Shown piece after piece: positions 7,687 to 15,360 of a DNA stretch of 34,240 nt. Origin of the DNA: Beijerinckiaceae bacterium (GTDB taxonomy: Bacteria; Pseudomonadota; Alphaproteobacteria; Rhizobiales; Beijerinckiaceae); NCBI GenBank assembly GCA_027532775.1, contig JAPZTO010000004.1, positions 1 through 34,240 of the forward strand, given 5' to 3'. A program made the position numbers and the translations under genes. Under the pieces are notes generated by a model that ran no database searches, was not told the origin of the DNA, and saw nothing but the letters and a program-made list of their open reading frames with translations. Position 1 is the first letter of the stretch. Each line of letters begins with the position of its first letter.

Positions 7687-8394
7687 TCAGGCGGAAGCGA
7701 TGATGTCCGGCAGGTCCGGCAGGGCGGCCGGGTCGGCAAGCACAAAGCGAAGGACAGCTTCGATGACGCTGCGTCGCCGGCGGGCAAGGGCCTGCTTCTC
7801 GCCCATGTCATGGTTGAAGACCTGCCGGATCGAGGCGCGGTTCGACACGTTGTAGAAAGCCGGCGCGGAGATGGTGATATGGATGTCGAGCGGGTCGAGC
7901 CCCGGCCGGAACAGGCCTTCCGCCAGACCCCGGGCATAGATCGCCCGGATGGTCGAGATCGCGGAGAGGTTGAGGTCGGCAATCGCCTTCGAGCGCGCGA
8001 GATGGCGGCCATGGTGGATGTTCTCGATCATCACCATCCGGACGAAGCCGGGATTGGCGGCGTGATAATCGAAGGTCAGGCCCGCCAACCGGGCGAGGGC
8101 CGCGACCGGCCCGGTCGCTACCGGGTCAATGGCGGTTTCGGCGGCGCGCATGCCGCTGTACACATCCTCGAGGACAGCGAGATAGAGACCTTCCTTGTCG
8201 CCGAAGTAGTAATAGATCATCCGCTTGGAGGTGGCCGTACGGGCGGCGATCTCGTCAACACGGGCGCCGCTGAGACCCTTCTCGACGAATTCCTCCCAGG
8301 CTGCGGCGAGGATATCCTTCCGGACGCGATCCGGGTTCCGACGCTGCGGCGTCGGGCGGGTTGTTTCCTCCGGGATCGGCTGCGGGCGTGCCAT
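7687..8394 (-). CDS. TetR family transcriptional regulator
   Basis: This 235-residue repressor-type protein has an N-terminal TetR DNA-binding domain at about residues 24-72: DILAAAWEEFVEKGLSGARV, then DEIAARTATSKRMIYYYFGD, with the typical YYYFGDKEGLY end of the HTH. The C-terminal ligand domain includes NPGFVRMVMIENIHHGRHL, a sequence shared by a subgroup often found beside aromatic and keto-acid catabolic genes. It is divergent from the TRAP operon and leads the BKACE gene, so it most likely controls both. Two matching palindromes (8440-8451 and 8477-8488) in the divergent gap are candidate operators. The ligand is unknown; a pathway substrate or intermediate is the usual case. Confidence 0.92.
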   Translation of the reverse strand: MARPQPIPEETTRPTPQRRNPDRVRKDILAAAWEEFVEKGLSGARVDEIAARTATSKRMIYYYFGDKEGLYLAVLEDVYSGMRAAETAIDPVATGPVAALARLAGLTFDYHAANPGFVRMVMIENIHHGRHLARSKAIADLNLSAISTIRAIYARGLAEGLFRPGLDPLDIHITISAPAFYNVSNRASIRQVFNHDMGEKQALARRRRSVIEAVLRFVLADPAALPDLPDIIASA

Positions 8395-8439
8395 CTTCTT
8401 GTCCTTGGGGGCAAGCCTAATGATTTGACCGGCGATGTA

Positions 8440-8451
8440 AACCCACCGGTT
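8440..8451. promoter_or_regulatory. Candidate TetR operator, tetR-proximal
   Basis: AACCCACCGGTT has the form AACC-N4-GGTT and is followed by CGTAC. It repeats the pattern of the site at 8477-8488 (there followed by CATAAC). It lies 46 bases upstream of the tetR start, fitting autoregulation. No binding data are implied. Confidence 0.5.
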
Positions 8452-8465
8452 CGTACAAAACGGGC

Positions 8466-8494
8466 TTGCCAGTTTTAACCAGGTGGTTCATAAC
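8466..8494 (+). promoter_or_regulatory. Promoter of the TRAP/catabolic operon with operator in its spacer
   Basis: TTGCCA (8466-8471) and CATAAC (8489-8494) are separated by exactly 17 bases. The spacer contains AACCAGGTGGTT (8477-8488), a near-perfect dyad, and an outer dyad CCAGTT (8469-8474) with AACTGG (8492-8497) shares almost the same centre. A repressor bound there would block polymerase. The leader to the GTG at 8660 would be about 160 bases. Confidence 0.65.
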
Positions 8495-8659
8495 TGGGGA
8501 AGACCAAGATCACGGCGCGGAAAATGCGGGGGCATGCTGCATACGGCTTGCATCGACGCATGAAACCGTGCCTGCATAGGCGCAATCGTTCCGGAGACCG
8601 GACGCGGTGGGAAACACCGGGAACGTCTCACGGGAAGAACCGCTCATAGGGAGGACATC

Positions 8660-9652
8660 GTGAGCACCATCTTCAACCGTCGCATCTTCCTCGGCGCTGC
8701 CAGCGCCCTCGCCCTCGGGCTGACCGCCACTGCGGCCTCGGCGCAGGGCCTCAAGCTGACGCTGTCGTCCCCGGCTACGCCGACCGACCAGCGCGCCGTT
8801 GCCCTGACCGAGATTTTCGGCCCGGCCGTCAAGGACTTCGCCTCGTTCCAGCCGCACTGGAACGCCACGCTCTTCAAGCAGGGCACGGAACTCGAGGCTA
8901 TTGCCCGCGGCAACCTCGACATGTCGATCACCTCGCCGCAGGAACTTGCGACGCTGATCCCGGGCTGGTCGATCTTCACCGCCGGCTACCTGCTGCGCGA
9001 TGCCGACCACCAGAAGAAGGTCTTCTCCGACCCGCTGATGGCCGACCTCAAGAAGCAGACCGAAGACAAGCTCGGCGTGAAGCTGCTGACGGTGATGTAT
9101 CTCGGCCGCCGCCAGGTGAACCTGCGCACCGACAAGGAAATCAAGACGCCGGCCGATCTGGCGGGTGTGAAGCTGCGGATGCCGGGCACGGAAGCCTGGC
9201 TGTTCCTCGGTACCGCCCTCGGCGCGAACCCGCTGCCGCTGGCCTTTACCGAAATCTACACCGCGCTGCAGACCGGCGCGATCGACGGGCAGGACAACCC
9301 GCTCCCGACCGTACGGGACTCGAAGTTCTTCGAAGTTACCAAGCAGATCGTGCTGACCAGCCATCTGGTGGACCAGAACTACCTCGCCATTTCGAAGAAG
9401 ATCTGGGACAAGCTGACGCCGCAGCAGCAGGCCACCATGCAGAAGGCGGCGGATGATGCCGCTGAAGCGGGTCGCAAGAAGCAGCTGGCGCTGGAAACGG
9501 AACTCGAAGGCTTCTTCAAGGAGAAGGGCCTGAAGGTCTACACGCCGGATGTCGAGGCCTTCCGCAAGAAAGTCCAGGCGGATTACCTTGCCTCGAAGTT
9601 CGCGAAGGATTGGCCGGCCGGCCTGGTCGAGAAGATCAACGCTGTAAAGTAA
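8660..9652 (+). CDS. dctP: TRAP transporter substrate-binding protein DctP
   Basis: The 330-residue periplasmic protein binds an organic acid for import by the TRAP membrane pair. The start is a GTG at 8660 with GGGAGGA five bases upstream. Residues 1-28 form a signal with twin arginines (NRRIFLG), so Tat export is possible; cleavage is likely after ASA. The DctP core shows DLAGVKLRMPG (167-176) with Arg173, the conserved arginine that clamps the substrate carboxylate, and FTEIYTALQTGAIDGQDNPL (196-215), the family signature. The neighbours are dctQ and dctM, then quinate/shikimate-type enzymes, so a cyclic hydroxy acid such as quinate or shikimate is the inferred ligand. Confidence 0.94.
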   Translation: MSTIFNRRIFLGAASALALGLTATAASAQGLKLTLSSPATPTDQRAVALTEIFGPAVKDFASFQPHWNATLFKQGTELEAIARGNLDMSITSPQELATLIPGWSIFTAGYLLRDADHQKKVFSDPLMADLKKQTEDKLGVKLLTVMYLGRRQVNLRTDKEIKTPADLAGVKLRMPGTEAWLFLGTALGANPLPLAFTEIYTALQTGAIDGQDNPLPTVRDSKFFEVTKQIVLTSHLVDQNYLAISKKIWDKLTPQQQATMQKAADDAAEAGRKKQLALETELEGFFKEKGLKVYTPDVEAFRKKVQADYLASKFAKDWPAGLVEKINAVK

Positions 9653-9658
9653 TCCGGG

Positions 9659-9694
9659 CGCCGCCTGCTTCATCCGCAGGCGGCGTTTCCTTTT
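9659..9694 (+). terminator. Hairpin between dctP and dctQ (partial terminator or processing site)
   Basis: CGCCGCCTGC (9659-9668) pairs perfectly with GCAGGCGGCG (9676-9685) across a 7-base loop, followed by TTTCCTTTT. It starts seven bases after the dctP stop. Such a hairpin inside a TRAP operon would let dctP be made in excess over the membrane subunits, by partial termination or by protecting the dctP mRNA end. Confidence 0.75.
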
Positions 9695-9715
9695 CTCCTG
9701 CCGGGGGGTGGGGCG

Positions 9716-10231
9716 ATGCTCTCGCTGATCCATCGGGCGCGGATCCTGGCGCTCGACATTGCCGCCCTCATGCTGGGCGCGCTTTTCATCGTCTTCCTCA
9801 TCCAGATTGCGGCGCGCTACGTGTTCAACGCGCCGGCCCTCTGGACGCTGGAAGCCTGCCTGACCCTCTGGCTCTGGGTCGTCTTCTGGGGCGGCGCCTT
9901 CGTGCTTCAGGAGAAGGACCATGTGCGGTTCGACGTGCTTTACATTGCAGTCGGGCGGAACATGCGCCGGGCCTTCGCCATCATTTCGGCCATCGCCATT
10001 GGTGGCGGCATGCTGGCGGCGCTGCCGGCGACATGGAGCTATATCAGCTTCTACCAGATCAAGCGCAGCGCGGTGATCGGCATCCGGCTCGACATCGTCT
10101 TCAGCATCTATGCCGTGTTCGCGGTCATGCTCGTGATCCGCTATTTCTGGCGGGCCTTCCTGGTGGCGCGGGGCGCCGATCCGGATGAACTCGACCGCCG
10201 CGAAATCCAGGATGGGTATCACGTCCAATGA
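9716..10231 (+). CDS. dctQ: TRAP transporter small permease DctQ
   Basis: The 171-residue protein is the small membrane subunit of a TRAP transporter. Four hydrophobic helices are visible (around 12-34, 46-66, 87-110, 128-150). The family stretches IQIAARYVFNAPALWTLEAC and LWLWVVFWGGAFVLQEKDHV are clear, the second carrying the conserved H-V-R-F-D after the second helix. The ATG at 9716 follows a GGGGGGTGGGG ribosome site. Its stop overlaps the dctM start as ATGA (10228-10231). Confidence 0.93.
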   Translation: MLSLIHRARILALDIAALMLGALFIVFLIQIAARYVFNAPALWTLEACLTLWLWVVFWGGAFVLQEKDHVRFDVLYIAVGRNMRRAFAIISAIAIGGGMLAALPATWSYISFYQIKRSAVIGIRLDIVFSIYAVFAVMLVIRYFWRAFLVARGADPDELDRREIQDGYHVQ

Positions 10232-11532
10232 GTCTCGCGCTGTTCTCCTGCCTCATGGTGCTGTTCACCATGGCCACGATCGGGGCATCGATCCCGCTGT
10301 CGATGATCATCTCCGCCATCGTCTATCTCGCGGTGAAGGGCCAGGATATGGGCCTTGCCGCGGAGCAGATCATCCAGGGCCTCTATGACAGCTTTGTCAT
10401 CCTGGCGATTCCGCTCTTCATCGTGGCGGCCAATTTCATGAATGCCGGCACGATTTCCGACCGGCTCAACACGTTCTGCCTGGCTATTGTCGGCCGCCTC
10501 AAGGGCGGGATGGGCCATGTCAACGTGCTGAACAGCCTCGTCTTTGCCGGGATGTCCGGTTCGGCCGTGGCCGATGTTGTCGGCATGGGCAAGATGTCCA
10601 TCGACATGATGATCAAGAACAACCGCTACCCGCTCGGGTACGCGGCGGCGATTACCGCCGCGACGGCGGTGGTGGGTCCGATCATCCCGCCCTCGATCCC
10701 GATGGTGCTCTATTCCATCGTGTCGGATGCCTCGATCGGCTATCTCTTCCTCGGTGGTGTCGTGCCAGGGCTGATCATGTGCGCGGCGATGATGATGCTG
10801 AACACGTACATGGCGCACCGGATGAACGTGCCGCTCGAAGAGCCGGTGCCGCTGCGGGAGATCCCGTCCGTCACGTTTAAGGCGTTCCCGGCCCTGCTGA
10901 TGCCGATCATCCTGCTGGCCGGCATCTATGGCGGGGCCACCACCCCGACAGAAGCGGCCGCCATTGCCGCTGCCTATGCATTCATCGTCGCCGTGTTCTT
11001 CTACCGGGCGCTGACCTTCAGCAACATCCGCTCGGTGATGCATGACAGCGTGAAGTCCTCCGCCTCGGTGGGGCTGATCATCGGTTCGGCGCTGATCTTC
11101 AACTACATCGTAGCGACGGAAAACATCCCGGCGCAGGTGCAGCAGCTGATGAAGGGCGTCGAGATCTCGCCCCTGGCATTCCTCCTCCTGCTCAACCTGC
11201 TGTTCCTCGTGCTGGGCTGCCTGCTTGATGCCTCGACGATCATCCTCGTCATCATCCCGGTCTTCATTCCCACCGTGAATGCGCTCGGCATCGACCTTGT
11301 GCATTTCGGCATCGTGGCGGTGGTCAATTGCATGATCGGGCTGATCACGCCGCCCTATGGCGTGCTGCTTTTCGTGCTCAACGCGATCACCGGCATCCCG
11401 ATGAAGGTGCTCATCCAGTATATCTGGCCCTGGGTCGGCGTGCTGGTCGCTTCGCTGCTGCTGATGATCCTCGTGCCCGACACGGTGCTCTGGCTGCCGA
11501 AAATGTTCGGTTATGTGCCAACGATGCGCTGA
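10228..11532 (+). CDS. dctM: TRAP transporter large permease DctM
   Basis: The 434-residue protein is the ion-coupled channel of the TRAP transporter, with about 11-12 hydrophobic helices spread over its length. Recognisable DctM motifs are PLFIVAANFMNAGTISDRLN near residue 68, FAGMSGSAVADVVGMGKMSI near 108, and GPIIPPSIPMVLYS near 150. The GGATTPTEAAAIAAAYAFIV stretch near 234 and the late VNCMIGLITPPYGVLLFVL are also typical. Length is normal and there is no fusion to DctQ. Transport uses a sodium or proton gradient in known relatives. Confidence 0.95.
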   Translation: MSLALFSCLMVLFTMATIGASIPLSMIISAIVYLAVKGQDMGLAAEQIIQGLYDSFVILAIPLFIVAANFMNAGTISDRLNTFCLAIVGRLKGGMGHVNVLNSLVFAGMSGSAVADVVGMGKMSIDMMIKNNRYPLGYAAAITAATAVVGPIIPPSIPMVLYSIVSDASIGYLFLGGVVPGLIMCAAMMMLNTYMAHRMNVPLEEPVPLREIPSVTFKAFPALLMPIILLAGIYGGATTPTEAAAIAAAYAFIVAVFFYRALTFSNIRSVMHDSVKSSASVGLIIGSALIFNYIVATENIPAQVQQLMKGVEISPLAFLLLLNLLFLVLGCLLDASTIILVIIPVFIPTVNALGIDLVHFGIVAVVNCMIGLITPPYGVLLFVLNAITGIPMKVLIQYIWPWVGVLVASLLLMILVPDTVLWLPKMFGYVPTMR

Positions 11533-11541
11533 GGGGGCGGG

Positions 11542-11580
11542 ATGAGCGGCTTTCTCCCCGTGCGCGGCGGCCGGCCATGA
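11542..11580 (+). CDS. Possible 12-codon leader cistron before the oxidoreductase
   Basis: An ATG at 11542 sits close behind GAGGGGGCGGG, the strongest ribosome site between dctM and the next gene. It encodes MSGFLPVRGGRP and stops at TGA 11578-11580, overlapping the downstream ATG at 11577 as ATGA. The downstream gene itself has only a weak ribosome site. Termination-reinitiation is a reasonable reading; the peptide itself need have no function. Confidence 0.35.
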   Translation: MSGFLPVRGGRP

Positions 11581-12629
11581 CCGTTCCCGTTGCCATCTCC
11601 CTGCTCGGCGCAGGGTTGATCGGCCGGCGGCATGCCGAGCTGATCCTGGCCGAGCCGGCGGCGCGGCTGCACAGCATCGTCGATCCGTCCGAAGAGGGCC
11701 GGATCCTCGCCGCCGCGAAGGGTGTCGCCTGGTATCCGACACCGGAAGCCATGCTCGCGGCCGGCAAGCCGCAGGGCGTGCTGGTGGCGACGCCGAACGC
11801 GCTTCATGTCGAGCATGGCCTGCTCGCCATCGATGCCGGCCTGCCGGTGCTGGTCGAGAAACCGCTGGCAGCCGATCTTGCCGGCGCAAGGCAGCTGGTT
11901 GCGGCGGCGGAGAAGGCCGGCATTCCGCTGCTGACCGGGCATCACCGGCGCCACAACCCGCTGATCGCGCGGGCCAAGGCGATGATCGAGGCCGGGCGTC
12001 TTGGCCGGATCGTCAGCGTGCATGGCTTCTTCTGGCTGCTGAAGCCGGATTCCTATTTCGAGGTTGACTGGCGCCGGCAACCGGGGGCGGGGCCTGTTCT
12101 GATCAATCTCAGCCATGACATCGACTTGCTGCGCCATCTCTGCGGCGAGATCACCGAGGTGCGGGCCATCCAGAACAATGCCGTGCGCGGCTTCCCTGTG
12201 GACGAAACCAGCGTAGTGCTGCTCCGTTTTGCTTCCGGGGCGCTTGGCACGGTGAACATTTCCGACACGATCACCGCGCCCTGGAGCTGGGAACAGAGCG
12301 CGGCCGAGAACCCCGCTTATCCGCCGGCCGGGCAGAATTGCACTTTCATCGGCGGCACCGAGGCGTCGCTCGCCATTCCGCGGCTCGAACTCTGGCGCAA
12401 CGAAGGCCGGCGCGGCTGGTGGGAGCCGATTGTTGCCGAGCAGCATATCGCGCCGCCGGCCGATCCGCTGCCGCTGCAGATCCGGCAATTCGTCCGGGTC
12501 ATCCGGGGTGAGGAAGAACCGCTCGTGCCGGGGATCGAAGGCATGCGGACCATGGCCGTCATCGATGCCGTCCGGCGGGCGGCGCTGAGCGGCGAGGCCG
12601 TGCGCCTGGACCAGGGAGAGGGCGCATGA
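11577..12629 (+). CDS. Gfo/Idh/MocA family NAD(P)-dependent oxidoreductase
   Basis: The 350-residue protein is a cytoplasmic dehydrogenase of the family that oxidises polyols, sugars and cyclitols. The Rossmann fold is LLGAGLIGRRH with Gly11, Gly13 and Gly16, and the second strand ends in Asp36 (SIVDPSEEG), which favours NAD. The catalytic lysine is in VLVEKPLAAD (EKP at 94-96). The active-site region LINLSHDIDLLRHLCGE carries His180, placed as in inositol dehydrogenase relatives. The start at 11577 is chosen because the Rossmann strand begins right after it. The stop overlaps the next ATG by four bases. In this operon it may oxidise quinate, shikimate or an isomer; that is inference. Confidence 0.9.
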   Translation: MTVPVAISLLGAGLIGRRHAELILAEPAARLHSIVDPSEEGRILAAAKGVAWYPTPEAMLAAGKPQGVLVATPNALHVEHGLLAIDAGLPVLVEKPLAADLAGARQLVAAAEKAGIPLLTGHHRRHNPLIARAKAMIEAGRLGRIVSVHGFFWLLKPDSYFEVDWRRQPGAGPVLINLSHDIDLLRHLCGEITEVRAIQNNAVRGFPVDETSVVLLRFASGALGTVNISDTITAPWSWEQSAAENPAYPPAGQNCTFIGGTEASLAIPRLELWRNEGRRGWWEPIVAEQHIAPPADPLPLQIRQFVRVIRGEEEPLVPGIEGMRTMAVIDAVRRAALSGEAVRLDQGEGA

Positions 12630-13459
12630 TCACCGGGCATACGCGCATCATCGGTCATGTCGGCTATCCGACCGAGAGCTTCAAGGCGCCGATGATCTAC
12701 AATCCGTTCTTCTCGGCGCGGGGGATCGATTGCGTCGTCGTGCCGATGGGCTGCAAGGCCGAGGATTATCCCGCTTTCCTGCCGGCCCTGTTCTCGCTCA
12801 CCAATATTGCCGGCGCGCTGATCACCATGCCGCACAAGGTTGTCACGCTTGATCTTGTCGATACGCTCTCCACGACGGCGCAGGTCGCCGGCGCCTGCAA
12901 CGCGGTAAAGCGGCTGGAGGATGGCCGTCTTGCGGGCGATATGTTCGACGGCGAGGGCTTTGCGCGCGGGCTCGAGCGGAAGAACCGGGCGATTTCTGGC
13001 GCGACGATCTTCATCACGGGGAATGGCGGCGTGGGGTCTGCCATCGCGGCGGCGCTTGCCCGGCGTGGCCCGGCACGGTTGCGCCTCCATGACCTTGATA
13101 TCGCCATGTCCGACCGGCTCGCGGGCCGGATCCGTGCGCATTACCCCGCCATCGAAGTTGAAACCGGCCGCAATGATCCTTCGGGCTGTGATATCGTGGT
13201 CAATGCGACGCCGCTCGGCATGAAACCCGGCGACCCGCTGCCCATGGACGTGGCGCGGATTTCGCCGGGCACCATGGTCGGCGAGGTCGTGATGAAGACC
13301 GAGATGACGCCTTTGCTCGAGGCGGCCCGGGCGCGGGGCTGCCCGATCCAGGTGGGCATCGACATGCTGTTCGAGCAGATCCCGGCCTATCTCGACTTTT
13401 TCGGCTTTCCCAGCGCCACGGCCGAGGAATTGCGGGCTCTGGCGACGATCACCTATTGA
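12626..13459 (+). CDS. Atypical shikimate dehydrogenase family protein (AroE-like)
   Basis: The 277-residue protein has the AroE fold. Catalytic Lys71 is in LITMPHK and Asp108 in GDMFDG, so the hydride-transfer pair is kept. Gln251 (MLFEQIPAY) and NATPLGM (193-199) are also standard. The substrate carboxylate loop differs: where AroE has Ser-x-Ser (as in HSKSP), this protein reads SFKAP (18-22), so both serines are lost. The cofactor loop GNGGVG (132-137) is followed by LHDLD (154-158) in place of the NRT motif that binds NADP phosphate, which points to NAD. It is therefore probably a catabolic dehydrogenase, not the biosynthetic AroE. It lies between the Gfo/Idh gene and the dehydratase gene in one operon. 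Confidence 0.88.
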   Translation: MITGHTRIIGHVGYPTESFKAPMIYNPFFSARGIDCVVVPMGCKAEDYPAFLPALFSLTNIAGALITMPHKVVTLDLVDTLSTTAQVAGACNAVKRLEDGRLAGDMFDGEGFARGLERKNRAISGATIFITGNGGVGSAIAAALARRGPARLRLHDLDIAMSDRLAGRIRAHYPAIEVETGRNDPSGCDIVVNATPLGMKPGDPLPMDVARISPGTMVGEVVMKTEMTPLLEAARARGCPIQVGIDMLFEQIPAYLDFFGFPSATAEELRALATITY

Positions 13460-13470
13460 GGACAAGGACG

Positions 13471-15360
13471 ATGCGGACCTCGATTGCCACCGTCTGTGTT
13501 TCGGGAACCCTGCCGGAAAAGCTGGAAGCCATCGCGGCGGCGCGGTTCAAGGCGGTCGAGATTTTCGAGACCGATCTCATCGCCTGGCCGGGCACGCCGC
13601 GCGAGGTCCGGCAGATGTGCGGGGATCTCGGCCTCGACATCGTGACATGCCAGCCCTTCCGCGATTTCGAAGGGTTGCCGGAAGCCCGCCGGGCGAAGGC
13701 CTTCGACCGGGCGGAGCGGAAATTCGACCTGCTGCAGGAACTGGGCAGCGACCTGCTTTTTGTGTGTTCGTCGGTTTCACCGGAAGCCCAGGGCGGGATC
13801 GACCGGATCGCCGCCGATTTTGCCGAACTGGGCGAGCGGGCAGCCAAGCGGGGCATGCGCGTCGGCTACGAGGCGCTGGCCTGGGCGCCGCTGATCCATG
13901 ATTACCGCGATGCCTGGGAGGTCGTCCGGCGGGCCGGGCGCGATAATGTCGGCCTCGTGCTCGACAGTTTCCACATCCAGTCGCGCAATCTCGACCTGTC
14001 GCCGATCCGGGCCATCCCGGGCGACCGGATCTTCCTGGTGCAGCTGGCCGATGCGCCGAAACTGCAGATGGATTACCTCTCCTGGAGCCGACACTGGCGC
14101 TGCATGCCGGGGCAGGGCGATTTTGACCTTGCCGGCTTCATGGATGCGCTGGGCGCCACCAATTATGGCGGTTTTCTCAGCCTCGAGATCTTCAATGACC
14201 GGTTCCGCGCCGGTTCGGCCCGGTCGGTCGCGGTGGATGGCCATCGCTCGCTGATCAGCCTGCTCGACGATGCCGGCCGCCGGCGCGGCGCGCCGATCCC
14301 AGGCGCGGTGGCGATGCCGCCGCCGGCCCCTGTGGCGCGGGTGGCCTTCCTCGAATTCGCGGTACATGAGCAAGACCGGCCTGGTTTCGTCGCGATGCTC
14401 GCGGCGCTTGGCTTTGCCGAGATCGGCCAGCACCGTTCGAAGGAGGTCACGCTCTTCGCGCAGGGCACGATCCGGATCGTGCTGAACAGCGACAAGGAAG
14501 GCTTCGCGCATTCCTACCAGATCACCCATGGCACCTCCGTCTGCGCCATCGCGCTGGAGACAGCGGATGCCCGCGCCACGGTGGAACGGGCGCGCAAGCT
14601 GTTCGACGACCCGCATAACGGGCCGGTCGGGCCGGGCGAACTCGACATCCCCGCTGTGCGCGGGCTCGGCGGAAGCCTGCTCTATTTTCTCGATCGCGGC
14701 CCGGAACTCAGCCGCTGGGCCGAAACCGATTTCGTGATGCAGGCGCCGGCGGGCGAGGGGATTGGCCTATCCGAGGTCGATCACGTCTCGCAGTCGATGC
14801 AGTACGAGGAGATGCTGACCTGGCTTCTCTTCTATTCCACCCTGTTCGCAGCGCGGAAAATGCCATCGCAGGCGGTGATCGATCCGGGCGGGGTGGTGCA
14901 GAGCCAGGTGATCGAGAGCGGCGGGTTGCGGCTGGTCCTGAACGGCTCGCAGAGCCACCGGACGCTCTCCTCGCGCTTCGTGACGGATTTCTTCGGCTCG
15001 GGTGTGCAGCATGTGGCCCTGTCGAGCCGCGACCTGAAGGCCACCGTGCGCGCGGCCAAAGCAGCCGGCATCACGATGCTGCCGATTCCGGAGAATTATT
15101 ACGAGGATCTCGCCGCCCGCACGGACCTGACCGATGCCGAGATCGATGAGCTGAAAGCGCTCGACATCCTCTATGACCGGGACGGGCAGGGCGAGTTCTG
15201 GCAGGCCTATACCGAGACGCTGGATGGCGGCTTCTTCTTCGAGCTGGTCCAGCGCGGTGGCGGCTATGCCGGCTATGGCGCGGCCAATGCGCCGATCCGG
15301 CTGGCTGCGCAGGCCCGGACGGCCCGGCCGGCGGATGTCTTCATCGAAGAGGCGCTGTAA
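13471..15360 (+). CDS. quiC: 3-dehydroshikimate dehydratase fused to an HPPD-like half (QuiC type)
   Basis: This 629-residue protein converts 3-dehydroshikimate to protocatechuate. Residues 1-270 form a TIM barrel of the sugar-isomerase/AsbF type. Its four metal ligands are Glu134 (GYEALAW), Asp165 (LDSFH), Gln191 (VQLADAP) and Glu239 (SLEIFN), the positions I recall for Pseudomonas QuiC1. Residues about 290-600 are two VOC modules resembling 4-hydroxyphenylpyruvate dioxygenase, with a possible metal triad His438 (EVDHVSQ), His514 (VQHVALSS) and Glu591 (FFFELVQR). I start at ATG 13471, behind GAGGACAAGGAC; a TTG at 13456 in frame gives 634 residues but overlaps the aroE-like stop and has no better site. 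It ends the operon, and its TAA touches the stop of the convergent gene at 15361. Confidence 0.93.
   Translation: MRTSIATVCVSGTLPEKLEAIAAARFKAVEIFETDLIAWPGTPREVRQMCGDLGLDIVTCQPFRDFEGLPEARRAKAFDRAERKFDLLQELGSDLLFVCSSVSPEAQGGIDRIAADFAELGERAAKRGMRVGYEALAWAPLIHDYRDAWEVVRRAGRDNVGLVLDSFHIQSRNLDLSPIRAIPGDRIFLVQLADAPKLQMDYLSWSRHWRCMPGQGDFDLAGFMDALGATNYGGFLSLEIFNDRFRAGSARSVAVDGHRSLISLLDDAGRRRGAPIPGAVAMPPPAPVARVAFLEFAVHEQDRPGFVAMLAALGFAEIGQHRSKEVTLFAQGTIRIVLNSDKEGFAHSYQITHGTSVCAIALETADARATVERARKLFDDPHNGPVGPGELDIPAVRGLGGSLLYFLDRGPELSRWAETDFVMQAPAGEGIGLSEVDHVSQSMQYEEMLTWLLFYSTLFAARKMPSQAVIDPGGVVQSQVIESGGLRLVLNGSQSHRTLSSRFVTDFFGSGVQHVALSSRDLKATVRAAKAAGITMLPIPENYYEDLAARTDLTDAEIDELKALDILYDRDGQGEFWQAYTETLDGGFFFELVQRGGGYAGYGAANAPIRLAAQARTARPADVFIEEAL

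Noticed and set aside
8510-10228. 572-residue minus-strand frame opposite dctP and dctQ
   Set aside because: dctP and dctQ on the plus strand are clear family members with signal peptide and helices.
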